This document shows positions 1-5,983 of a stretch of 16,047 bases of DNA, one piece after another (position 1 is the stretch's first letter; every line of letters starts with the position of its first letter). The stretch is taken from the NCBI GenBank assembly GCA_027066265.1, contig JAMOOB010000091.1, positions 1 to 16,047 of the forward strand. Direction: 5' to 3'. Both the position numbers and the translations under genes were made by a program. Under the pieces are notes generated by a model, which was given only the letters and a program-made list of their open reading frames with translations, did not search any database and was not told where the DNA came from. This stretch comes from Desulfurococcales archaeon (lineage in GTDB: Archaea > Thermoproteota > Thermoprotei_A > Sulfolobales > Ignisphaeraceae).

Positions 1-834
1 TATCCATACACTACGAAGATTCCGGTACCCGGAGTCCTGAAATATGAAGACGTAGATCTACAACTCGTTGAAGCACCGGCAATTATTCCGGGCGGAGGAG
101 GGTGGAACACTAAGGTTGCGGGACTTGCAAGGAATAGCGATGGGCTTGCACTCGTCGTCGACTTGTCAGAGGATCCTATAGAGCAACTCAAAGAAGTTGC
201 ATCGTTTCTCAAAAGTCATGGTATACACGTTGTTAAGCCCAAGGGATACGTCGTTATCGAGCGAGGTCGCGGTGTGACGGGTATAAAGGTTCAGCTCTAT
301 GGTACGCTCAAATGCACTATAGACGAACTTCGTAAGCTTCTAGAGAGCTACCGCATCTACAACGCAGTCGTTAAGATCTATGGAGAGGTTGATTTAGATC
401 TGGTTGAGCAAGCAATCTTCGAAACAATAACGTACAAGCCAACAATAATCATAGCGAACAAGCTTGATGCTCCAAACGCAGATACAAACCTAAGAAGATT
501 GGAGAAAGTAGTGCCTTCGGAGATTCCGATAATTCCAGTTTCAGCAATCAATGGATCGAACTTAGACTCTATCGGACCTACATTGTTTAAGAAACTTGAA
601 TTGATAAGAATCTACACTAAACCTCCCCTTGGAGAACCATCGAAGAAGCCCCTAGTCTTGAAGCGAGGTGCTACCGTACTCGACGTAGCTAAGGCTATCC
701 ATAGCGAACTCTATGAAAAGTTTGCCTATGCAAGGATTTGGGGACCTTCAGCTAAGTATCCAGGGCAACGCGTTGGTCTTAATCACGTTCTTGAGGATGG
801 CGACATAGTGGAAATAAATATTAGGAGGAGATAA
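1..834 (+). CDS. DRG-family GTPase with C-terminal TGS domain (5' truncated by window edge)
   Basis: The reading frame is open from base 1, so the start codon and the G1 P-loop lie outside the window. The 277 visible residues begin in the switch I region (YPYTTKIPVPGV), as in developmentally regulated GTP-binding (DRG/Obg-related) proteins. They continue with a G3 region reading VEAPAII where classical GTPases have DxPG, a G4 motif NKLD at visible residues 153-156, and a G5-like VSAING. The last 60 or so residues (about 215-277) form a TGS domain, with KRGATVLDVAKAIH and a terminal GDIVEI strand. DRG proteins associate with ribosomes and are thought to act in translation. A TTG at 163 could be mistaken for a start, but it lies inside the conserved G domain. 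The stop is TAA at 832-834. The gene probably shares a transcript with the next small gene. Confidence 0.93.
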   Translation, partial: YPYTTKIPVPGVLKYEDVDLQLVEAPAIIPGGGGWNTKVAGLARNSDGLALVVDLSEDPIEQLKEVASFLKSHGIHVVKPKGYVVIERGRGVTGIKVQLYGTLKCTIDELRKLLESYRIYNAVVKIYGEVDLDLVEQAIFETITYKPTIIIANKLDAPNADTNLRRLEKVVPSEIPIIPVSAINGSNLDSIGPTLFKKLELIRIYTKPPLGEPSKKPLVLKRGATVLDVAKAIHSELYEKFAYARIWGPSAKYPGQRVGLNHVLEDGDIVEINIRRR

Positions 835-846
835 CATCCATCACTA

Positions 847-851
847 GGTGA
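847..851 (+). promoter_or_regulatory. Shine-Dalgarno site deciding the ATG 857 start
   Basis: GGTGA matches the crenarchaeal anti-SD and lies 5 nt before ATG 857. It overlaps the alternative GTG at 848, which argues against that start. Confidence 0.55.
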
Positions 852-856
852 GTTTC

Positions 857-1171
857 ATGAACATCAAGAAGTTTGTGCTCGTAACCGCATCTCATCTTCC
901 ACAACACAAGTACTTCCTAGATGTCGCGAAGAAGCTTGCCAACGAGTTGGGGGTAGAGCTCGAGGTTCGAGAAGAAGACTACGAGTTCCTATCCCAGTAT
1001 GGTGAGAAGGATGAGTTTGGAATGGCTTGGGCACCGCAATTATTCGTAGTGTTGGAGAACAACGATGTGAAACCAATACTAACGAAGCTACCCATAGACG
1101 AGAAGACTCTCAAGATCGATACTGCTCGCGCCTACGAATTAGCTAAGCAAGCGTTATCATCACTTAGTTGA
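857..1171 (+). CDS. Small conserved hypothetical protein, possible thioredoxin-like fold
   Basis: This 104-residue protein has alternating predicted strands and helices: a beta strand KKFVLVTAS, an amphipathic helix, then a WAPQLFVVLE segment. That segment resembles the cis-proline loop and following strand of thioredoxin-like folds. There is no CxxC pair and no cysteine at all, so a redox role is unlikely. I do not recognise a named family. An in-frame GTG at 848 is possible. I prefer the ATG at 857 because GGTGA at 847-851 sits 5 nt upstream as a Shine-Dalgarno site. It lies 22 nt after the DRG GTPase stop with no evident promoter between them, so it is probably cotranscribed. The fold suggestion is inference from pattern only. 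Confidence 0.75.
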   Translation: MNIKKFVLVTASHLPQHKYFLDVAKKLANELGVELEVREEDYEFLSQYGEKDEFGMAWAPQLFVVLENNDVKPILTKLPIDEKTLKIDTARAYELAKQALSSLS

Positions 1172-1220
1172 TCAATACTAAAATCCTGAGGCATTTCACT
1201 ACGTTGAAGGAGTACTCACG

Positions 1221-1640
1221 CTATTCTTCTTCACTTTCTTCTTCGCTAGGAACCGTGGTTATCATCTTTGCCAGGTTTTCTATTTCGCGCGATACAATCT
1301 CGTCTACGAGCGGAGCTATGATGAATACCTTCGTATCTACAAGATCTTCGCCTACCCATTCGTTTTCGTAGCTCACCACGTAGACGGGTACCTCGAATAC
1401 CGCCTTGTCACCTGCTCTTCTAAGTCCAAACTTCGAGTATCTTTCATACTGTTCCTTCGTTATCGGAAGCTTTACTTGAATCTCTTGACGGTGCCTCATC
1501 ACCACCAAATCCGATGCTTCGGGGTTCCAGAGGTTAAGCGCCTTCGTAACCACGTTCTTTACTACTTCCGTTATTTCTCCCTCAACTATGGTGCGCTCCT
1601 TTACTTCTCCTCTCTCTACGTGCAGGATCAGAATCTGCAT
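1221..1640 (-). CDS. Conserved crenarchaeal hypothetical protein, DUF2286-like
   Basis: The 139-residue soluble protein begins MQILILHVERG and has a mixed alpha/beta pattern. A conserved-looking core includes LNLWNPEASDLVVM and VPVYVVSYENEW. It ends in an acidic low-complexity tail (PSEEESEEE). I recognise a resemblance to the archaeal DUF2286 group from memory, with no known function. A GTG at 1649 could add three residues. The ATG at 1640 is better because GAGGGTG lies 6 nt upstream on the minus strand and overlaps the GTG. A TATA-like box at about 1686-1698 gives the gene its own promoter. It converges on the plus-strand gene ending at 1171. The acidic tail could serve protein binding, which is inference. 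Confidence 0.75.
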   Translation of the reverse strand: MQILILHVERGEVKERTIVEGEITEVVKNVVTKALNLWNPEASDLVVMRHRQEIQVKLPITKEQYERYSKFGLRRAGDKAVFEVPVYVVSYENEWVGEDLVDTKVFIIAPLVDEIVSREIENLAKMITTVPSEEESEEE

Positions 1641-1685
1641 GATGCACACCCTCTTGGAGTACTCGTAACAGAAATCTAAGGCTCT

Positions 1686-1698
1686 GGTTAAAAAGAGG
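1686..1698 (-). promoter_or_regulatory. TATA box/BRE for the DUF2286-like gene
   Basis: Read on the minus strand this is CCTCTTTTTAACC, a good archaeal box A. A start about 26 nt downstream would fall near 1665, giving a roughly 25-nt leader that contains the Shine-Dalgarno site before ATG 1640. Confidence 0.5.
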
Positions 1699-1713
1699 TC
1701 TTATGTGAAGTCG

Positions 1714-1729
1714 TTAAGGAGCTCCTTAA
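1714..1729. repeat. Perfect 16-bp palindrome at the 3' end of the membrane-protein gene
   Basis: TTAAGGAGCTCCTTAA reads identically on both strands. It overlaps the minus-strand TAA stop at 1726-1728 and lies between that gene and the next promoter. As RNA it could form a 6-bp stem with an AGCU loop (a possible 3'-end signal). As DNA it could be a dimer-binding operator. No direct evidence distinguishes these. Confidence 0.6.
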
Positions 1730-1989
1730 GGTAATATGGCTGCAATGAGAATGAAGCTCACTGCAATCCCTACGAGCATGAAGACGAAATGCCTAACCTT
1801 CATGTAGGCTATAGCTCGTAAACCTTTCCAAAACGCTATCGCTCCGTATATCGCCGCCAGTAGCAGAAGTATAGCTACTCCGATCCATGCAAGAATTTCT
1901 GATGCCCCACTAAATCCGCTGAACGCTTTCATGAATGTAGAGGCTATGTTCTTCAGAGTTTCTACGCCCATCGCTACACCCAAAAGCAT
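1726..1989 (-). CDS. Two-helix small membrane protein, candidate CedA1/VirB2-like pilin
   Basis: The 87-residue protein has an N-terminal amphipathic helix (about 8-24) and a small-residue turn GFSGAS. A hydrophobic helix follows at about 32-54, then a short positively charged loop (KGLRAIAYMKVRH, 55-67), then a second hydrophobic helix at 68-86 running to the C-terminus. This hairpin of two apolar helices with a basic loop is the layout of VirB2/TraA-type pilins and of crenarchaeal CedA1, the pilin-like subunit of the Ced DNA-import system. No cedA- or cedB-like gene is visible nearby, so the identity is a hypothesis. ATG 1989 would be leaderless from an AT-rich element about 26 bp upstream. 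ATG 1971 with GGGTG 4 nt upstream is the alternative start. Confidence 0.7.
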   Translation of the reverse strand: MLLGVAMGVETLKNIASTFMKAFSGFSGASEILAWIGVAILLLLAAIYGAIAFWKGLRAIAYMKVRHFVFMLVGIAVSFILIAAILP

Positions 1990-2007
1990 TGCTTAATAGC
2001 TTGGTGG

Positions 2008-2020
2008 GAATTAATAAGAT
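2008..2020. promoter_or_regulatory. AT-rich element, possible TATA box on both strands
   Basis: GAATTAATAAGAT lies about 26 bp upstream of the minus-strand ATG at 1989, which would make that gene leaderless. It also lies about 20-26 bp upstream of the expected 5' end of the plus-strand C/D sRNA. It could serve either direction or both. Confidence 0.4.
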
Positions 2021-2032
2021 GCGGGATACAAC

Positions 2033-2089
2033 GTCGGGTGATGAAGGTTAAAAGCGCTGATACGTGATGAGGAGCCTGCCTCTGATTCA
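2033..2089 (+). ncRNA. Box C/D sRNA (2'-O-methylation guide)
   Basis: The sequence reads as a complete dual-guide archaeal C/D sRNA. Box C is GTGATGA at 2038-2044, followed by a 12-nt D' guide at 2045-2056 and box D' CTGA at 2057-2060. A 3-nt spacer follows, then box C' GTGATGA at 2064-2070, an 11-nt D guide at 2071-2081 and box D CTGA at 2082-2085. All four boxes are perfect and the spacings are those expected for L7Ae/Nop5/fibrillarin particles. The outer ends are estimated, and the terminal stem is weak (mainly G-U). The gene lies in the 126-bp gap between polB1 and the two-helix membrane gene, in the opposite orientation to both. The D' guide is complementary to CGCUUUUAACCU, resembling a tRNA-Lys(UUU) anticodon loop, with the wobble U opposite the N+5 position. 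The target of the D guide is not clear. Confidence 0.87.
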
Positions 2090-2115
2090 TTCATCGAGTT
2101 GAAGCCTTAATGTTG

Positions 2116-5070
2116 CTACACAAGCCTGCTGATACCCGCAACTTCTTCCCATGTTATGCTTAAGGGTGTGAAGAGCTGTTCGAGAGCTGATTTCATTAGC
2201 TCGAGATACTTCTGAGGATCGATTTCGGAGATCTTTGCTAAGTGCACTGGCTTCACACCATCGCGGCTCTTGACCTTCACGAATATTATCACATCTCCCG
2301 GACCTATGTTTACTCCGTGATGTACGAGCTGCAGCGCGGCTTTCACATGCTGGGGCGTGTTCTTCTTGTATTCGCTTAATGGCTTCGTTAGACCCATCTT
2401 GAAAGCTACTTCATCGAGCGTGTAGAGCCTGTACCTAAGCTTCATACATGCCTCCTGCAGTCTTCTGCGGACAATCTCGATTATTTTGAACAGATCTTCA
2501 GGACTCTCAACAGTTTTGATATCCTCCAAGATCTCGCTGAACAGTTTCTTTATGAATTCCGGCGTATGCCTCTTCTTCGCTACGAGACCTTTCACAACTA
2601 CGCCTCCATCGGGAAGCACACCTATGTAGTTCTTCTTGAGAGCAAACGCTACGAACTTGTATACCTTGTCTACTTCTAGCTCGAGACCAAAGTTCTCGTA
2701 GACCCACTTGCGTAGCTCCTCTAGTGCTTGCGGATCGGGATTCCATACGAATAACGAGTCGGTATCACCGTACAGAATTCTTAGGCCCAGCTCCGATGCT
2801 TTTCTAATGCTCATCAAGATCGTTCTTCGTCCTAACGCAGTCACGCTCTCGGACACGGATGGTGCGTATAGCGGGAACGATTCGGCTCCGAATACTCCAT
2901 ATGCAGCGTTGATGTATACCTTCATAGCTCTCTGTACAACGTCGTACCAGTTCCTAAGGTCTTCGGGCAAACTCTTGTCCTTAGCCTTCTTCTTGTATAC
3001 GTGGACTCGGAAATCGCGAAGTAGACCTACGAGCTGTGCAGTGATTCCCGGCTTGTCGAAGCATACGGTGTGTATGACCCTACCCTTCTCGTCTAGTATT
3101 TCTCGAACGTCTCTACATACTCCTTCGGGAGGATCTATGGTTTCGTAGCTTAGGTTCCACCTCATTATTATCGATGGATACAGCGATGCATAGTCAAGCA
3201 CCACAACGTTGAAGAACACTCCCTGCGGTGGATCTATGACTATGGCACCAGCATACTTCTTTCCTTTGATCGTTGCCTCCGTGACTTTCTTACCCTTCAG
3301 CCTCAGTATGTCTTCGCTTCTAGGTATCAATATGTTTCTCCTACGATGCTCCCAGTAGAACATGTTCTTGATCCAGACCGAAACCGTGGTTCTCGTCACG
3401 TCTTCGAGACCAAGCTTGCTAATTCTCATGAGTAGAATCATCAGCTTCCAAACAAGTTCGTTCGAGAACGTAGTTAGTTCTAATGTTAGGATTGCATCAC
3501 GAACGTTGTACTTGACGAGCATTGCGAGGTCTAGTCTACCTATATCTTCCTCTAGCTGTACCTTACCGTATCCCAGCAACGCTTGAGAAATCGCGTCTAG
3601 CGTAAGCTCTTTGTATGCAGCATCGAATGCGTATGCCTGAATAGCTCTGTTTCCGAAGAACTTGTACAGATCTATGTGAAGTGCAGTCCTGATCTTTGCT
3701 TGATACTCTACACGGTTCCCTTTAGCTAAACTCTTGATCTTTATCGGTATCCATTGCTGCGGTATGCCTAGTTTCTGTGCTCGTCGATACAGGTATCTTA
3801 GGTCGAAGTTATCACCGTTGAACGTGAGCACTATTGGATAGCTCGAGATGATCCTAAAGACCTCTAGCATCATTGCGAACTCGCTATCGAATATCTCTAC
3901 CTCTACATCGAGTGGAAACTCCTCGCTCTTCGTAACCTTTAGACCTTCCCTAGCTAGTACCAAAACTTTCCTCATTCCATCGGTACTTGCAAACGCTACG
4001 CTCATTACGGGATACTCAGCTAGATCCGGCGAAGGTATTCTACCAGCGAATGGTGTGTAAACCTCTATGTCGAGAGCGATTCGTGGAGGACTAAACCATC
4101 GGGTCTCGAACAGCTTTGCCAAACCTTTCGCAAGCTCAATCGTTTCCTTATCTTCTGCACTAACAACCTTCTTAGCAAGTTCGTACAGCTGGTTCTCATC
4201 AACATCACAGACCTCACGAATTATCGCTCCCTCAATGCTATACTCAAGACCAGGAATGAGCTGCCTATCGTATATGTAGTTCACGTGATACCGTATATTC
4301 GCTTCCCATGCAATGGGAACCTTGTTTCGTAGGCTTCGAACCGCTAGAGGATCCTTAGTAACGATCTTCGTCAGTACTCGCTTCACACCAAAGAGTAGAT
4401 CTATCTTCTCAACAACTTCTATACCTTCGAACGATGGGTGATTAACGAGATCGCTAATCCTCTTCACCTTATCGGGCGGGAGATCCGTTAAGAAGTATGG
4501 TTTGTGTCCCGTTCTATCGTACCAATAGAGCAACCTACGCGTTTTCTCATCGTAGAAGATTAGTACAGCCTTGTTTCGCTCACCATCGTAATCAACGTCT
4601 AGTAGAAACGCTCTATCCACAACACCCACTTCATGCCTATCGAAGACAACTTTCCTAATCTCAACTTCGCTCCCATCCAGTTTACGAACTACGACACGAA
4701 TTTCATCACTTACAGTTTTCCGCAATTGTGTTGGCGTCACATCTACGTGCTTACTCTTGTCACCACTAATGGTCTCCGTACCACACTGTTCTATCGATAC
4801 AGAGATAGTTCGCGGTGTCGAATCCTTTCCACTCTTTTCCTCGATGCGACTCAAACGATCTTCGTGAGGCTCCTCCCGACGTTGCTGAGTTCCAGCACGT
4901 TGTTTCGCACTCCAATCGCTCGGCAGTATCACAAGTTCTTGCACACGCTGTCCCGCTAAACGTGTGTCCCTCGCAGTAACGGTTTCTACATTCTTAGTTC
5001 CTTCTTTACTTGCTTCTTTTGAAGTTTTCGAACGCCCTAAGTATTCTAGAAGCGACCTATTCCTAGCCAT
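2116..5070 (-). CDS. polB1: Family B DNA polymerase PolB1 (Dpo1-type replicative polymerase)
   Basis: This is the replicative DNA polymerase with 3'-5' proofreading. From ATG 5070 it has 984 residues. The exonuclease motifs are intact: Exo I LDIEVYTPF (D334, E336), Exo II FNGDNFD (D420) and Exo III YNVRD (Y521, D525). The polymerase motifs are intact: A DYASLYPSI (D626), B KVYINAAYG and C YGDTDS (D769, D771), plus KKNYIGV. The wording around these motifs (NLSYETIDPPEGV, KPYFLTDLPPDK, YKKNTPQHVKAAL) matches Sulfolobus Dpo1 rather than inactive PolB2 or PolB3. Before the conserved YDG core there is a long, charged, low-complexity N-terminal segment of about 140 residues. A longer GTG start at 5142 would overlap the upstream gene as GTGA. 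I prefer 5070 because a TATA box lies about 40 bp upstream and the extra 24 residues look non-conserved. Confidence 0.96.
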   Translation of the reverse strand: MARNRSLLEYLGRSKTSKEASKEGTKNVETVTARDTRLAGQRVQELVILPSDWSAKQRAGTQQRREEPHEDRLSRIEEKSGKDSTPRTISVSIEQCGTETISGDKSKHVDVTPTQLRKTVSDEIRVVVRKLDGSEVEIRKVVFDRHEVGVVDRAFLLDVDYDGERNKAVLIFYDEKTRRLLYWYDRTGHKPYFLTDLPPDKVKRISDLVNHPSFEGIEVVEKIDLLFGVKRVLTKIVTKDPLAVRSLRNKVPIAWEANIRYHVNYIYDRQLIPGLEYSIEGAIIREVCDVDENQLYELAKKVVSAEDKETIELAKGLAKLFETRWFSPPRIALDIEVYTPFAGRIPSPDLAEYPVMSVAFASTDGMRKVLVLAREGLKVTKSEEFPLDVEVEIFDSEFAMMLEVFRIISSYPIVLTFNGDNFDLRYLYRRAQKLGIPQQWIPIKIKSLAKGNRVEYQAKIRTALHIDLYKFFGNRAIQAYAFDAAYKELTLDAISQALLGYGKVQLEEDIGRLDLAMLVKYNVRDAILTLELTTFSNELVWKLMILLMRISKLGLEDVTRTTVSVWIKNMFYWEHRRRNILIPRSEDILRLKGKKVTEATIKGKKYAGAIVIDPPQGVFFNVVVLDYASLYPSIIMRWNLSYETIDPPEGVCRDVREILDEKGRVIHTVCFDKPGITAQLVGLLRDFRVHVYKKKAKDKSLPEDLRNWYDVVQRAMKVYINAAYGVFGAESFPLYAPSVSESVTALGRRTILMSIRKASELGLRILYGDTDSLFVWNPDPQALEELRKWVYENFGLELEVDKVYKFVAFALKKNYIGVLPDGGVVVKGLVAKKRHTPEFIKKLFSEILEDIKTVESPEDLFKIIEIVRRRLQEACMKLRYRLYTLDEVAFKMGLTKPLSEYKKNTPQHVKAALQLVHHGVNIGPGDVIIFVKVKSRDGVKPVHLAKISEIDPQKYLELMKSALEQLFTPLSITWEEVAGISRLV

Positions 5071-5105
5071 GATGACCCTAACCCAAGAAAGACTGTGTTC
5101 TTGAG

Positions 5106-5117
5106 CCCTATAAACAC
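5106..5117 (-). promoter_or_regulatory. TATA box for polB1 inside the upstream overlap region
   Basis: On the minus strand this reads GTGTTTATAGGG. A start about 26 nt downstream falls near 5085, giving a leader of about 15 nt before ATG 5070. It supports separate transcription of polB1 and the shorter start. Confidence 0.45.
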
Positions 5118-5138
5118 ACGAATGCTCGTCGAATCGAT

Positions 5139-5855
5139 TCACGTAGCCTCTTCGTAAAGCTTCTTTCTATTCTCATACTCATCGCGACTCATCAACGGTC
5201 TAGCAGGGCATCCTGCAACAACAGTCTCTGGCGGTACGTCCCGCGTCACTACGGCACCCGCTGCGATAACCGCTCTCCTACCTATCCTTACGCCCGCGAC
5301 TATCGTCGCATTGGCTCCTATAACGACCTCATCCTCTACAACCGTCTCAACAAGTCTCGAACTAGGTGGATATCTATCGTTTGTAAACACAACACGTGGT
5401 GCGACGAAGACCTTCCTACCTATTCTTACGCGTGGTGGTATGTACACACCACTTTGAATACTAGTTCCAGCACCTATTACAACATCTCCATCGATTATTG
5501 TCCCGGTACCTATGCGTACGCCTTCCTCTACAACAACATTTTCACGTACTACTACATCGTGACCGAACTCGACTCTATCCCCAATAACTGTTCGTTCATA
5601 TATTACGACACCCCTACGAATCACGACGTTCCTGCCTACGGCACATCCTTCGCTAACTTCGTCGAGTACCACATCGAGACTAGGCTTTGCTCCACGTTCT
5701 ATTACTGAGAGAAGCTTTCTACGAGTTGGGTAACCCAGTACAACACCTCCATCAACGAAACTCTCATCGCCTATCGAAGTAGATCCGTAGATCCTTACGT
5801 CCGGTCCAAGAACTACGTTTCTTCCAAGCTTTACTCGACTACCTACGAACATCAT
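5139..5855 (-). CDS. Left-handed beta-helix acyltransferase, likely sugar-nucleotide N-acetyltransferase
   Basis: The 238-residue protein is built of hexapeptide repeats ([LIV]-G-x4), for example IGDRVEFG, VRIGTGTI, VVIGAGTS, VRIGRKVF, VVIGANATI and VRIGRRAVI. These form a trimeric left-handed parallel beta-helix. The wording near the C-terminus (FTNDRYP at 157-163, IGANATI at 179-185, VVTRDVPP at 202-209, GCPARPL at 215-221) is that of WlbB/WbpD-like acetyl-CoA-dependent amino-sugar N-acetyltransferases. H99 in VEFGH is a candidate catalytic base. A helical insertion interrupts the first coils at about residues 42-66. The likely role is making N-acetylated sugars for glycans or glycoproteins. 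The substrate cannot be read from the sequence. ATGATG at 5855/5852 gives two adjacent possible starts. No other sugar gene lies nearby. Confidence 0.88.
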   Translation of the reverse strand: MMFVGSRVKLGRNVVLGPDVRIYGSTSIGDESFVDGGVVLGYPTRRKLLSVIERGAKPSLDVVLDEVSEGCAVGRNVVIRRGVVIYERTVIGDRVEFGHDVVVRENVVVEEGVRIGTGTIIDGDVVIGAGTSIQSGVYIPPRVRIGRKVFVAPRVVFTNDRYPPSSRLVETVVEDEVVIGANATIVAGVRIGRRAVIAAGAVVTRDVPPETVVAGCPARPLMSRDEYENRKKLYEEAT

Positions 5856-5880
5856 GCCCTGGTTCGGATCTACATCCCTA

Positions 5881-5890
5881 GATATAAATC
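5881..5890 (-). promoter_or_regulatory. TATA box for the acetyltransferase gene
   Basis: On the minus strand this reads GATTTATATC. Transcription about 26 nt downstream would begin near 5859, only a few nucleotides before ATG 5855, so the mRNA is nearly leaderless. Confidence 0.5.
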
Positions 5891-5933
5891 TGCTTCGTCC
5901 GGTTAGTCTCGGAGCTAAGCTTAGATCAGCTAG

Positions 5934-5941
5934 ATTTTTAT
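5934..5941 (+). promoter_or_regulatory. TATA box for the PPDK gene
   Basis: ATTTTTAT lies about 50 bp before the GTG start of the dikinase. The predicted transcript start near 5964 leaves a leader of about 20 nt containing GGTG at 5972-5975, an SD-like site. It is divergent from the acetyltransferase promoter. Confidence 0.45.
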
Positions 5942-5983
5942 CGCCGAACTACATGCGAAGTACTTGGTCGTGGGTGTCCATCC

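Noticed and set aside
163..165. TTG as the start of the DRG GTPase
   Set aside because: The frame is open and conserved upstream to base 1, including switch I, so the true start lies outside the window.
2047..2057. Minus-strand CTTTTAACC as a TATA box for the membrane-protein gene
   Set aside because: It looks like a box A, but these bases are the D' guide of the C/D sRNA. The AT-rich element at 2008-2020 is better placed for ATG 1989.
2708..4959. Plus-strand frames opposite polB1
   Set aside because: They are antisense shadows of a gene whose every motif is confirmed on the minus strand.
5131..5140. GAATCGATTC palindrome at the polB1 junction
   Set aside because: It has the same chance expectation and lies in coding sequence.
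5915..5924. CTAAGCTTAG palindrome between divergent promoters
   Set aside because: A 10-bp palindrome is expected by chance more than ten times in a window of this size. There is no further support.
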